From Hypericum androsaemum (lineage: Eukaryota; Streptophyta; Magnoliopsida; Malpighiales; Hypericaceae), in assembly GCA_963995505.1 (NCBI GenBank), contig OZ023182.1, positions 20,043,619 to 20,107,618 on the forward strand: a stretch of 64,000 bases of DNA. Direction: 5' to 3'. Under the pieces are notes generated by a model that saw nothing but the letters and a program-made list of their open reading frames with translations, made no database searches and had not been told where the DNA came from. Below are positions 46,941-63,590 of this stretch, in pieces. The translations under genes were made by a program, and so were the position numbers. The stretch's first letter is position 1. Each line of letters begins with the position of its first letter.

Positions 46941-49900
46941 TCATAGTTGTCCTGCTGCTACTTGTTCGCGGACAAAGTGAAACGCGATCTCCATGTGTTT
47001 TGAGCGTCCGTGGAAGACCGGGTTGGCCGTGAGGTAAGTGGCACCAAGATTATCACACCACAGTATAGGAGCATGTGTGCAAGGCAGTTTGATCTCATGC
47101 ATAAGCGAGCGTAGCCACATTACCTCGGAAGCAGCTGCTGCGAGCGCTCGATACTCAGCTTCGGTTGATGACCGGGAGACAGCGCGTTGTTTACGTGATG
47201 ACCAGGAGATCAGGTTTGGACCGAGATAGACAGCATAGCCTGTCATTGAACGTCGATCAATCGGACATCCTACCCAATCTGCATCACTATAGGCAGACAA
47301 GATGCGTGTGGAGGAGGGCTTCAGATGCAGTCCATAGGTCGCCATACCTTGTAAGTAACGAAGAATCCTCTTGACATTTACCCAGTTAGTTGCTGCCGGA
47401 GAGTGCATAAATTGGGCAGCTCGGTTGACAGCAAATGCAATTTCTGATCTTGTTATTCCAAGGTACTGCAGGCAGCCTACTACTTGGCGATAGAGGACCG
47501 GGTCGCACTCATTGTCCACTTGAGGTTCAGCATTGGTGGCTGGTGTAGCAAGAGCCTTGCAATCCGCCATTTTAGCTTTGACAAGGATGTCTCAGATGTA
47601 TTTTGACTGTGACAGGAATAGACCTCTTTTTGTTCTTGTAGCTTCAATTCCCAGAAAGTAAGAAAGTGTACCCAAGTCTTTGACTGAGAACCTTTCATGA
47701 AGATATTTCAGCAGTTTTTCAATCATAATTTTGTTTGAGCCAGTCACCAGAATATCGCCAACATAGACTATGACAAATAACTTGATGGGGCCGTTGCTCA
47801 GATAGAACAAAGACGTGTCCGTCTTGGACCCTTGAAAGCCAAACTCCTGTAGGCAGCCTTGAGATGGTTAAACCAAGCCCGAGGGGCTTGTTTAAGACCA
47901 TATAGTGATCATCGAAGCTTGCATACATAATTAGGATATTGGGGATGAGTAAACCCTACTGGTTGCTCCATGAAGACATCTTTAGTTAAGTAGCCATGTA
48001 GAAAGGCATTGGACACATCCAATTGACGGATTGGCCAATCATAGGAGATAGCTAGTGCGAGAACTAACCGTACAATTGTCAGTTTAATAACCGGACTAAA
48101 AGTCTCTTGATAGTCGACAACACCCATTTATTGCCAATGACATTCGTGGCTGACGAGCGGGGGACTAGCACCCATGTCTGATTTCGGATGAGAGCATTGA
48201 ATTCCTCAGTCATCACAATCCGCCATTGTGCATGTTTGATAGCTTGAGAGAAGCACGTTGGAGTCATATCAGTGGCGCAAGCAAGAAGGGTCGTGGCTGA
48301 TCGTTTGGTCTGGGATCTTGTGACCATCGGGTGTGTGCGTTCAGGCGGCGGTACAGCAGCGGCGGTGGCGGGTATACACCAGCTGTGGGGCAGCAGCTCA
48401 TCGTGTAGCTGGTTGTGGCTGAACTTTATTAGAAGCAGGCGGCAAGGGCATTTGTGGGCCTTGTGTTTTTGTAGCAAGTTGTGGGTTGAGCCCAGTGGAA
48501 GTAGCAGCTGAAGGCGGCCCATTTTGGTGGAATGTTGTGTAATTGTAGGGGCCCAGCAGACCAGAATTATCGTGAGGATTATTTGTGTTTGCACGACCAC
48601 CTGTAAAGCGCGGATCTGTAAAAGGTAAGACTGACTCGTCAAACAGAACATGAAGCGAGATATGTAGTTTATTAGAGGCAATATCCAAGCAACGATATCC
48701 CTTGTGCTGACGACTGTACCCCAAGAATACACATAGTGTAGATCTGGGTTTAAGCTTATGATGTGCTTGTGGTTTTAAACGTGGATAACACAAGCATCCG
48801 ATCACCCTGAGATTTGTTAATGACGGAGCTTCATTAAAAAGCTTGGCATATGGAGAAATGTTATTAAGCAGCGCCGTGGGCAACCGATTTATAAGATAGG
48901 TCGCAGAGTCAAATATAAGAGACCAAAACTGTAGTGGAATGGAGGCATGATGTAGTATGGCAAGGCCGGTCTCGACAATGTGGCGGTGTTTCCTTTCTGC
49001 ACAGCCATTCTGCTCCGGTGTGTAAGGGCAGGAGACTCGATCAGTAATTCCATGTTCTGCAAAGTATTCCGTGAGTGCCTGAAACTCACCTCCCCAATCA
49101 GATTGAAACATCTTAATGGGCCTGCCAAAATATTTTTCAACCATTGTCCGAAATTGTATGAAGGTTGTCAACAGATCAGATTTCTGCTTAATAAAATAGA
49201 GCCATACATATTTGCTGTAGTGATCGTAAAACACTGCATAATAGCGAAAACCATCATAGGATGCAACCGGAAAAGGACCCCAGAGATCACTGCATATTAA
49301 ATCGAGTGGTCCAGATGCTTGAAATGAGGAAACAGGAAACGGAAGTTTATGAATCTTCCCGACACTACAACCATGGCACAAAGATGACATGTTCTTATTG
49401 GAAAAAGAAATGGATGCAGAACGAAGAGCGATCTTGACAGCACTGAGATTAGCGTGACCAAGACGCTGATGCCAAATTTTGAGTGTTGGCGACGCTGCAG
49501 CAAAGTTGACTTGAGGTCCCACGGCGGGCTGGATCGGATATAGGCCATCCTTATTCTGGCATTGGTAGAGGACCTGCTTCGTGACCTGATCTTTGACAAA
49601 GAAACGAGTACCCACAAATTCAACGATAACATCATTATCGCATGTGAGCGCACTTAAAGAGATGAGATTAGTGCGGGCATTGGGAACGCATAGAACATTT
49701 GATAGAGAAACTTGAGATTCTGACAGTGGAAAAGACAACGGCCCGGTATGAGAGATTGGAAGTGTAAGGCCGTTACCAAATGTTACTTCGTCAGGTCCTG
49801 TGTACTCCGAATGGAGCTGAAGATTGGACAGGTCAGAAGTCAAATGATGGGTCGTACCGGAGTCAAGCACCCACTGAGATCCCTGAGGAGACGTCGTGTG

Positions 49901-50751
49901 ATTTGCCTGAGGTCGCACAACCCGATTTGGTCCCGATCTTTTTGCTGAGGAAGAGTTGCGAGCAAGATGCCCATATCCGGAACAATTATAGCACTGCATA
50001 TCGTCTTCATTTTGATTAGGCCCAGGTGGCCCTCTTCGCGGGCCTTGACTTCCCCCTAGCCCGGAATTGTTATGTTGCCCGTATTGGGCCTGATAACCTT
50101 CTGGTCCAAAATAATACTTCTGGCCAGAACGACCTCCGCCTCCCCCTCGCGAAGAATGTCCTCCTCCTCTGCCTCCACGCCCGCCTCTGTCGGCGTAGTG
50201 AACAGTTGGGACCAGTGACTGCGGCTGGCTGGTTGAGTTCCGTTGAAGGCTGATCTCCTCGATGATCAATAGGCCATAGAGCTCCTCTAAAGAGATTGAC
50301 TCCTGCCATATTTCGACCGTTCGAGTAAAGGGGCGGTAGTTCTCGTCTAGTCCATGTAGGACCCTTTGGACAGCATCATCGTCAGAGGTGGGGATGCCTA
50401 GGGCTGCGAGTTGATCAATGATGCTCTTGGTCCGGAGAAGGTAGGCGTCTATGTTTTCAGATCCCTTCTTGAGATCGCATAGATTTTGTTTGAGGCGGAA
50501 CATCTGGGACCGGGAACCGACACCGTATGCCTTAGTGAGACGGTCCCATAGGTCCTTGGCGGTGGCACAACCAACCACCTGCGGCAATATGGGGCTGGAT
50601 ACAGATAGGGCAAGCCACGATTGGACTTTCTTGTCTTCTCTTGACTGTCTAGGACAGGCTCAACTAGAGCTTTCCATAATAGATAGTTGGAGCTTGTCAA
50701 TTTCTCTGCAATTTGTGGTAACTGGGGGAAGGGTGTGGTTTCAGCAGCCAT
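46941..50751 (-). pseudogene. Copia gag-pol polyprotein (broken)
   Basis: Gag starts at ATG 50751 (MAAETTPFPQLPQIAEKL). A frameshift near 50640 moves it to a long frame (50587-48398). This holds the rest of gag, a zinc knuckle CYNCSGYGHLARN whose last Cys is replaced by Ser, the protease DSG (VLDSGTTHH), integrase HHCC (WHQRLGHA, LCHGC) and the DDE core (ICSDLWGP, QSDWGGEF, EQNGCAERKH). RT continues in other frames: [27 protein letters not shown], and a broken YVDD box reading YVGD. RNase H is open at 47570-46941 (SDADWVGCPIDRRSMTGY, STEAEYRALA, WCDNLGATYL). At least three frameshifts are present, so there is no functional product. Confidence 0.87.
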
Positions 50752-50794
50752 TGGAACGAAGAAGGGAAAAATAAAATCTCTCTTTAGAGATACT

Positions 50795-50806
50795 GCTCTG
50801 ATACCA
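50795..50806 (-). other. primer binding site, initiator tRNA-Met type
   Basis: TGGTATCAGAGC on the minus strand, immediately inside the 5' LTR. Confidence 0.85.
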
Positions 50807-51048
50807 TGAACAGATTGAATCTTACTTATATTACTTAATTACAATCGTATAAATCATGTGCAATTTATACACAGCTTTTCATTAACTGACAGGATCATTC
50901 TTGAGCATAGAATCCGAGATTCACATTAGGCAAGAATCTGGTCCTGAGCAGGAAATCACAACTGCCATAATCTGATATTGATTAGCTGTAATTCAGGCCC
51001 GAGAATCATGCTTGTGTTTGACTGGTTGATTGGCTTCTAGAACCTCCA
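50807..51048 (-). repeat. 5' LTR of the Copia element
   Basis: 242-base LTR containing GTGTATAAATTG, a probable TATA box, on the minus strand near 50870. Confidence 0.85.
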
Positions 51049-51355
51049 TTAGTTACTGCCAATGTTACATTACATTACATTGCTCAGACTCAGATTACAA
51101 AGCTAACTTGGTAAACAGCCTCGATTTCCAATGAACCAAAACAAACAGAGACGGAAACCCGAAGGCTCGAGCATTTCGACGCCCTTTTCGCCGCTCTAAG
51201 AATTAGATACAAGGTGGTGATTTTGAGGAGATTCAACTCTTGTTACAAAATATGAGAAATCTGCAAACCAAACACTGTATGAGTCACAAGAAAAGTGTAT
51301 GCCACTGATAAAGGAGAAGCGCAACAGCATCATTTCGTTACAAGGCCTACCATTT

Positions 51356-53649
51356 TCAGACCATCTGCATTTTGCTTGCTACGTCTTTCCCTTTGGGATT
51401 TTCCTGTCAATAGCAGCATTGTCTCATATGGTAAAGCATTTTTCTTACCAAGACAAAAGTTTAAATTGAGGTAGCGTAGAACTAGCTCTAAAAGTCTGCC
51501 AAGGATGCGCAGTGAACGGGGCATGCAAAAGTTTTGGCTATCAACGGCCAAGGACCAGAATGATGGGCCCTTAGCAACATGTACATGAGTAGGCAGTGGA
51601 AGGTTTGCAGAAAATGATTCAATGCAGGAAGTAACAGATGACATCCCCCTCAATTCATAATTTCGAGCGATGAGAAAGATCTAAAAAGCTGTTCCAAGGG
51701 AGTTTGCATTTAAAATGACTATAAAAAACTAACATTTTAGACTCGGTAAATTACAATTGGGTGAAAAGACTTCCTCATTTTTTATGTCTACACGAGAGAC
51801 AGACTCCAGTAAAGAACATTGAATTCGCTGCAACCCCTTTTACAGGTTTTGAGGAGCTAACCAGCAAATTCCTATAAATGATAACTAGGTGGAAAAGTTA
51901 TCTTCTTTTGTAAGTGGAAGTAACAGACCATCTAGCAATGTCGGTCTCCCACATTCGATGTAGATCTGTTTAAACTAGGAGTGACTCTAGTCATGCTTTT
52001 TGTGATAGAGGGAACTTGCCTTTTCCAACTCTTGCATTCCATGGAAGGATACTCCAAATATATAAACATAAACCCTCTGAAGAGTAATCAACTCGAAGGC
52101 TCACATGATTTTGAGAACTTCTTGGAATGGCAATGGAACTAAGTTCAAGAAATCAAGGGGAGGTTTGGCAAAAACTTTCCTAACTAATAATTGTACCCTA
52201 GTCAATGGATTTTGTGTAAGCTTGCCGAAACACAAAGAAGTCAATAAATAAGTTTTACATTTTCAGACCAAACTAGGCCGGTTGGTTTTGGAAGTAATGA
52301 AGCTGGAGTGAGGTCTAGATCAAATCACGCTGACTTTTCCTGAACTCCGTATACGGACTAATTTAAGTAAAGTAGCTTGTTCGATGTTCAAGTGACCGAA
52401 AACATGCACAAAACCAAGATAAAAGTTCTAGACTAAACACGGCATGACGCGAGAGAGGGAAAATACAAGCAATCTTACCAATCCCTTGCTCTCATAGTAA
52501 TCATCCAACGCCCACTGGTATTTCGATTGATTTAATCCGAACCAGCGTGCTAAATGGTCGTCCAAGCTGGAATGGGCTGTAAAACAGTATAGATAGAAAA
52601 CAGTCAAAGATTGCACTACTCCCTCGATAACTCATTCCGACACAACCCAACTCCACAAGGTTCTGCAAAATGTTCCTAAACAAGGCATGTCCAAAACATT
52701 CCTTTAGAGAAAATTTACTTCGTTTCGACCAAAATCAACCAGTTAAAAGTGTTAACAACGCAATTCTTATACCAAACGAATGACCAGTGACACAAAACAG
52801 ATTCAAAGCAAACGAATGACCTCAACTAAGCGAAGAGTTTCCTCTACTTCCATCACACAAACAAAAATACATACATATCGGTAGGACCTCCAAAGCACAA
52901 TACCCCCACAGGTATTAATTAGGCTCTATTTGTTTCGTGGACAAAATACTTCCCAGAAAGAGACTTCTCTTATTTCTTTTTGTGAAATTGTTTCGCATCT
53001 GCACTCAGTTTATTTCACCGGAGAATTATTCCGAGAAAATATATCCGGATTAAACAGCTAGCTAGCTAGCTGCCCGGGAATTTTTTCCCACGACCAGAAA
53101 AAAACTGTGTAATTAGAGTTGAAAACGAATTACGGTAGAAAAACTGGAAAGTCATTTTCTAGCGAATTAGGGTAAACAAACAGAGCATAGTTAAAGAATT
53201 TTTTCCATTTAAAGAAAATATTTTCCATATTTTAGTAAGTCTCAAAGTTCAAGTCTTGATAATGCGGCGGTGTTTATTAATGCCCGATTTGGAAGTCGGG
53301 TTTGAGTGAGTATCTGGATAACAAGTGGTTGCGAGAAAAACACAAGCTCAAGCAAAACAGACAAAACCTGATGAGTGAGTGAGTGGAATTTACCATTTTG
53401 GACAGAGGAGACGGCGTTTCTGAAGAAGCCAACAAGGGAGCCATCGGAATGGGCAATCGCGGATGAGTCAATGTGCTGGTGGGGAGCCCGGACGGGCGGC
53501 GGGGCGGCCACCACCTTCCTGGGGGGCTCGAAAGCGGGCTGATGGGCCGACGGGTCGTTGGGGGTGGGAGGCGGCGTCATGAACACCGTGTACGGCCCGA
53601 TTTTCCCGATCACCGGTGGCGGCGTCGCCGGTTCCCTCTTCATTGGCAT
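51356..53649 (-). CDS. conserved plant protein of unknown function
   Basis: Three exons, 53649-53394, 52576-52479 and 51403-51356, all with GT-AG borders and matching phases, give 133 residues. The N-terminal half is proline-rich (PATPPPVIGKIGPYTVFMTP, then PPRKVVAAPPPVRAP). The C-terminal part is NAHSSLDDHLARWFGLNQ followed by KYQWALDDYYESKGL and a lysine-rich tail. I recognise the C-terminal block as widely conserved in plants, but no function is known to me. There is no signal peptide or membrane segment, so it is probably cytosolic or nuclear. The last exon is very short (48 bases), and its choice rests on splice site and phase only. Confidence 0.75.
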
Positions 53650-55130
53650 TTTGTTTTATTTTGGAGACGGAAATGAACCGGAATGGGAACGGAAGAGAAT
53701 TTGACTAATTTTCTTTTGTTTTTTATACACAAAGTTTTTAACTGTTACATTTCCGAAGATTGAAGTTCGAATTTTTTAATTAAAGACATCTTTTTTGTCA
53801 TTAATTTAAGTAATCATTCATACCTTTTTAAGAATATCGGATTCAAGTCATACGAGTAAAAGAATTTTATAAATGAACGGTTATAAAACAATGCTCATGT
53901 TCAAATATGAAAAGAGATTAAGAAAAGAGAGGGTTGTTTGTTTTGTTATCTGATTGTTGAAGCGAAACTGTTGTTGGATCAGAGTCCAAGTTGTACCGTA
54001 AAAAAAAAAAGTTGTCCCTTATCAAAAAAAGAGTCCAAGTTGTTGAGTTGGATCTTTGGCTTGTCTTAAAAACTGTCCAGTGAGATAATTTGGCCAACCT
54101 TATGAATGAGATTGTTTTTTTTCTTCTTCTTAATAAGTTCCAAAAAATTATCTACATGAGTCGCTGAGAACCATAATTAGTTTACCATCTAACCCCAAAA
54201 CAGTTTTTCTCTTACCAATAATAAAAAGAAATTTCCTTCAAAATAGTAACAAAAAGAAACTTAAAACTCCAAACTTGACCTGACAAAAATATTCTAAAAA
54301 ACAATTAGAAGAAAAATAGTTAAATCTTCAAATTCACAAGTTCCATAGAAGAAATCAGGTCTAGAATTGTGTTAATTCAGGAAAACATCACTTAAATACA
54401 TCTCTCGTGTGATCTTATATTGCACTTGGCTTTGGCCTACATACCGAAGCGAGTCGGTGCACTACTTGCAGGAGAATTTACAAGTTTGGACCTGATTAGA
54501 GAGCACAACAAAAATAGTTGAAAAGCACAGGTTGCTGAAAGTATTTGGTAGCTGTGTTGGCTGGCAGAAAGAAAAATACACAAACCAGCAGCTTCACCTC
54601 GGGCAGACTTCTAAATCTGCACATCCTGCTTCAATTCTGAGCTGAGCTTAATCTGATCTTCGGACGAACGTGTGCTGCTCAAGACCGGCATCAGAACTAC
54701 ACCGGCTTTGATATGAGTATGGACTCTTTAGCTTATTCAGTATGATTCTATGGACAAACAATTCTCCTTCTCTGTTACCATAATGTAACTTCTGTTCTCC
54801 GACTTAAGAACGGGAAACAAAACGAGGCCACAACGAGAAAATATTTCTACATTCATTCATGCCTACCTGTATGTAAAGTACAACTAATCTAACAAGGAAT
54901 AGTTGTCCAAAGGGTGGATGCAGACCTCACCGAAGGTACACACGGTTTCACTTCATCGAGGTCTTCCTGAGCCGGGTAGAAATAAAATGCATTAGCTGAT
55001 AACCGCCTCACACAAAAAGTCCCAACAGTGCAGCATTTCTCAATTGGTTATTTTGAGATCAGTCTTTCAAGCATAATCTCACTCATCATGTCCGTTCAGG
55101 GCACCAAATTCCTTTTCCAAGTCTAGTGGA
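53650..55130. other. intergenic, no gene seen
   Basis: Promoter side of the unknown-function gene and 3' UTR side of the ZEITLUPE gene. AT-rich, no coding signal. Confidence 0.6.
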
Positions 55131-59440
<4,310 letters not shown>

Positions 59441-59465
59441 CTACCCCATTAGGGCAAAACGGGAG

Positions 59466-59467
<2 letters not shown>

Positions 59468-59499
<32 letters not shown>
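59468..59499. repeat. (AG)n microsatellite near the ZTL start
   Basis: 16 AG units 70-100 bases upstream of the ZTL ATG, probably in the 5' UTR, where they read as CT on the sense strand. A second shorter run lies near 59580-59610. Confidence 0.9.
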
Positions 59500-59503
<4 letters not shown>

Positions 59504-61054
59504 GTGGCTTGTAGTTGCTTTGGGGGAATTCGGCTCTCCTTGAGGCTAGAAGTAGCAGTACGTAGTTGGTTTTTTTTTTTTAGAGAGAGAGAGTGGGAGG
59601 AGAGAGAGAGTTCCTTTAGTTTCCTTTTCTGATGCGTTGTCGAGTGTTGGACAAGGGAGGAAGGGGATAGATATTAAATGGACGAGTTTTCTGTTTCCCC
59701 TAATTTCCTTCCGCTCCCTTTTTGTTTTAGTTTATTGACAATTCAGTCCACTGTGTAGTGCAAATCAATTGGCATCAAGTTGTTTTCATTTATTTGATAC
59801 TCTTATTCAACTTATATATTTCTCTTGGTATCTAATGTATTATTAAATGTCGGCGATATTTTTATTCATCTCAATTATCAACTAATTTTCTAATTTACAG
59901 TTACATGTGACTTTAATAAAAAACTGTAGTCCAATTAATGGAGCTTCTCTTGCCATACTAATAATTCCCGACCCAATAAATTATTTTATTTATCAATGCT
60001 AAGTAATGGAAAATAAATCCTAATATGTTATGATATTTCCAGAAACAAGAGCATCTCGAGCCATAAAAAATGTAAATTAAATTTATGCTTCTAGTTATGT
60101 TAGCATATATACGTGCTTCAGAATCACTTATTTTAAGAGATGTGAAAACAGTGCAGTGAGAACATCAATTTTTCCATTAATGGTATACAAGTAAATCAAG
60201 GTTTTTTTTAAGTTGTAAATCGTGGTTCTTGATGATGGAGAACGAAATAAAAACTTAATAGGAAACATGGATTAAGTTGGATACAAAGAAAAGAATAATC
60301 CATCCATTTTCTTAAATAATTCAATACTGGACGAGTTCGAATTAGTAAAATTTATATCTTTATATTGTACTCAACCGAAACAATATGCAACATTTGTCCA
60401 CACTTTATGGTGTTTTTACTTAATAAGCGTATCAAGTAAATTTTGCATAGCCCTTAAAAAAAGTAAATTTTGCATACGATACGTCAACAAAAGCTATGGA
60501 ACCTTGTGGAGTTAGTTTGGGAGAGATGGTTCTGGCGTGTTCAAATGGAGGTCGATTCTTCTTTGGTCATATTTTGTGTTGGAGCTACTTTGTGTTGTAC
60601 GAGAAATAAGTGGGATCACTCATTGGCAGTCTTACCCACCGAGCTATGGAGTTGTTTACTCGAGACTGAACGATCCAGGTTCAATATATTTGGCGGGAGG
60701 ACAATCGGGTAGCTGATGTATTTTTAAAATAATTTTTTTAAAAGGTAAAATTTATACCATAATTATTACACTTGCCAGATTTGAATCCTAGACCTCCCAG
60801 AATAAATCAATGCATTATATTGTTAGGCCAAATGGCCTTTGGTTGCGCTCTCAAAATATGTCATGACCATTTCTTTTGACTATGTCGAGTTTTTGACTCT
60901 TTTACTATCATGTTTAGATATTTACTTAGATGACTTGAGAGAGTCAGTCTTATACGTACTCAGTTTCAAATTTTGATAATTAATAAAGGTTATGGGCCGT
61001 TTGTTCACTCGTTTATAAAAAAAGCTATGGAACCATGTGAAATCAATCCATTAA
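59500..61054. other. intergenic, ZTL promoter side
   Basis: AT-rich. It contains a possible retroelement RNase H scrap and a SINE-like scrap (about 60750-60840: minus-strand box-B-like GGATTCAAATC with a weak box A upstream). No host gene seen. Confidence 0.5.
60470..60725 (+). pseudogene. retroelement RNase H scrap
   Basis: Broken frame containing SLTHRAMELFTRD and IQVQYIWREDNRVADVF. The last part resembles the C-terminal end of LINE-type or host RNase H-like domains, where a REDNRVAD-type block is conserved. It is very short and has stops; weak support. Confidence 0.35.
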
Positions 61055-61655
61055 TGTTGGGGTATAAAATTTGAGAAGTGGTTCGGGAGTTGGTTCGTAA
61101 CACCAGTGCTCTCGTATTAGATTCGACCGAAATGAAGCGGTACACGTCAAGTGAAGACGAAGCGAAGCGGAGCTGGCGAGATGCTGGTGCACCTGGCGGG
61201 CTCCAACCAACTAGCAGGCGCTAGTGTCGAGTTCCAGAAGCTCCTGCGAGAGGCAACTGGCGATCGCCAGTTGATTGGCGGTCGCCAATCGGGTCCGGAA
61301 AAGCCAAAAATTCTGGACAAGTTTGCCCCTCCTTTTGGCAAAAGACCTGGCAAAGTTGTTACCACTATAAATACTCCTTTAATGCTCATTCATTATTGTT
61401 CCAAGAGAGAAAAGAAAGAAAAGAAATCCTTGAAGAGTGTAGGTGCCAAAAAGTGTGGCCTTTTCTTTCTTGTAAGGAGCAAGTGAAATTCCAAGCGCGA
61501 GATAGCGAAATCCTCCTGGCTTGGTATGCCCATGGACGTAGACGTTCTCGTAGAACAAATCCTTGTCTCTTGTGTATTTTTTTATTTTTTCTTCTTGTAG
61601 TTTCGTGGCTTGCTTGCTTAAATTTTTGAATTGTGTTGGGTTCGTTGGCTTAATA
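61055..61655 (+). mobile_element. probable solo LTR
   Basis: 601 bases beginning TGTTGGGG and ending AATA (one change from AACA), flanked by ATTAA at 61050-61054 and 61656-61660. Inside are a TATA-like CTATAAATACTCC at about 61366 and, further on, ATGGACGTAGACG and TAGAACAAATCCTTG, which resemble the R-U5 region of Copia LTRs (compare GTGGACGTAGG in the element at 10.3 kb). No internal retroelement domain is nearby, so it is probably the product of LTR-LTR recombination. Confidence 0.5.
61254..61290. repeat. two adjoining palindromes
   Basis: CAACTGGCGATCGCCAGTTG (61254-61273) is a perfect 20-base palindrome. It is followed directly by GATTGGCG-GT-CGCCAATC (61273-61290), with 8-base arms. 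Both share the core TTGGCG/TGGCG...CGCCA and lie in the U3 part of the probable solo LTR. Confidence 0.95.
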
Positions 61656-61660
61656 ATTAA

Positions 61661-62854
61661 CAGCAAGTATTTGCACATCTTTAAAATATGACCAATTTTT
61701 TACGGTACGGTTAACACGGAGGAGCTTTATGTTATTTGCCAGCGTGCTAAATTCTGGAGGTCACCGGGGCCATAGGCGGTTGGTTGTTGTTTCGAGACAA
61801 AAAAAATCTAAAAAGCAGAGAGAGAGAGTAAACTGATAAAACTAACAACCAACAATCCAGTGGGCCTCTTCGCTCACAGAAAAAACATCCAATGGGCCTG
61901 TTAGAACGGGTGAGAATCAAACCGACAAAAAATTCAAATCTTAAAATTGCACAAATTAAGACTGAAAAAAAAACCAACTCCATTAGATGTTGTGCAATTT
62001 TAGACCTAAATCACACGAGCAATTTCATGATATGTGTCGATTTTTATAAAATTGTGAAGTCGACTCATAATATAAAACGACTCTTTTATGTGAAAAATAT
62101 ATATAGACCATTTATAGCCAAAATAGCTAACACATCAAGTGCCTACAAGAACTTTCTTTCCTAATAACCAAGAAGTATGTCAATAAACTCAAAGTACATA
62201 ATATCGAAAGAAACACAGACACCGCGAAAATTACACTCTATAAATTGTGGTAGAACATCGGAAACGATCTTAAAAATAGGTCTGGAATGATTATCTCAAG
62301 AGCGATTCAAACGAAAGGAAGAAAAGATGAAATAAGGGCTGAGAAGAGAGAAGAAAGAGAATGGGAAAGAAAGATTTTATTTATAGGGATAGGAGAAAAA
62401 CATGAAAGATAAAAGCTACGAAACTATATAAGATAAAAGCTATGAAGCTAAAAGTTTAACGTGTTGTTTTTGTGGGTGTTCTTCATGCCTTGCCTAGCTC
62501 TTCTTATATAGAATAAGCTAGCCCCAGCCCCGTACAAAAATCCTAGGAAAATCTAACATAGTTCCGGCCTAATAAGGAAAAATTTAACCTGCCCGAAATT
62601 TGTAACCCAATTTTTATTCCTTTTTGTATCGAATTTGGAAAATTCATAAACTACAAAGTTGTAGATCTCTGTCTTCTCTTTTTGTGATTTTTGAAATCAC
62701 GTCAATCCGATACTTGAGCCAAAAATTACAGCATCTTTATCAAAACAGATTTAGCAAATCCGCGAATTAATTTTCCGATCCAACACACTCGCAAAGCTTG
62801 CAAATCTTGAAAACTTCATACACTTCAACATTTATTTATTCAATTGAAATAATA
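61661..62854. other. intergenic, no gene seen
   Basis: AT-rich spacer with purine-rich stretches near 62330-62440. It presumably includes the 3' UTR of the acyltransferase remnant. Confidence 0.55.
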
Positions 62855-63590
62855 TCAACCCCATCTTTTGGTCAAATCTAATGCACAATCCGAAGTAAAC
62901 TCAAGAAGCTCTCGGTTGCACTCAAAGTGTCCCATGTCCTCCTCGGTCAAAGTCACCCACGCCTCTACACCGTCACCCGACCTGGTCCCCATCAAGACAA
63001 CACAGTTCCTCACCGGCACCGTAATCGTACACACCCTCTCCGGCCGGCCCCACCCGAAATCAACCTCGTACAAAGGAAACCTCGTCCAGCTACTAAACGT
63101 GTACACCTCAACTCCTCCTCCACCAACCCCTCCTCCCATTGCAAGTTCCCTCATCTCCTTCAACGGCTCCATCGCCTTCGCCACGCCATATTCGCCTTGA
63201 AGCTTGAACACATAGTCCCTATCAACCCTAGCTATGGCCTTCTTAAGGGCAGCAACCAAGTGGTGCAAGTGGGGCCCGGCTTCTTTGTGGGGTTCCATGT
63301 ATGGAGCTATAGTGAGCATCAGGAGGTTGCCTATGGAGTTGTCCGGCAATGGCGGGTCCATCCTCGCCCTGATGTTGACCGCGTGGGTTAAGATGGAGGA
63401 GGGGAGAGTGTGGTTTCGTGTTCGAGCTTTGGCCGCTTCCATGGCGGCTTTCCAGATTAGGGCAGTCACGGCTTCGACTCGGGTAGGAGGAGGAAGACAA
63501 GAACTAGGATCACCTGTTGCAGAAGAAAAGGCGGAGGGAACTTGGTCAACGGAATCTAGCGGGGACCAAGAAAAATGTACTTAAACGGAT
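62855..63590 (-). pseudogene. BAHD acyltransferase, C-terminal half only
   Basis: BAHD enzymes move acyl groups from CoA to plant secondary metabolites. Open frame from about 63590 to the stop at 62855, about 240 residues. It contains PTRVEAVTALIWKAAMEAA, NSIGNLLMLTIAPY, the DFGWG structural motif (YEVDFGWGRPE) and the C-terminal ECNRELLEFTSD. The N-terminal half with the catalytic HxxxD is missing, and a TAA lies in frame just upstream near 63593. Either this is a 5'-truncated pseudogene, or it is exon 2 of a gene whose first exon lies beyond the window; an AG acceptor (CTGCAACAG) is possible near 63512. Base composition is richer in GC than its flanks. Confidence 0.72.

Larger units (their letters stand above)
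46662..51048 (-). mobile_element. decayed Copia LTR retrotransposon
   Basis: About 4.4 kb with LTRs at 46662-46817 (3') and 50807-51048 (5'). On the minus strand the LTR runs TGGAGGTTCTAG to TCTGTTCA and is followed directly by the primer site TGGTATCAGAGC. The interior has the gag - protease - integrase - RT - RNase H order of Copia. The 3' LTR lacks 86 bases found in the 5' LTR, including its probable TATA box. Flanks AGTTG and AGTTA are a possible imperfect 5-base duplication if the LTR border is moved two bases. Frameshifts and a changed RT active site make it inactive. Confidence 0.88.

Noticed and set aside
47038..47374. Plus-strand frames in the Copia 3' region
   Set aside because: Antisense to the clear RNase H frame 46941-47570.
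61151..61486. 111-codon plus-strand frame in the probable solo LTR
   Set aside because: Crosses the palindromes and the TATA-like region, with no protein family recognised.
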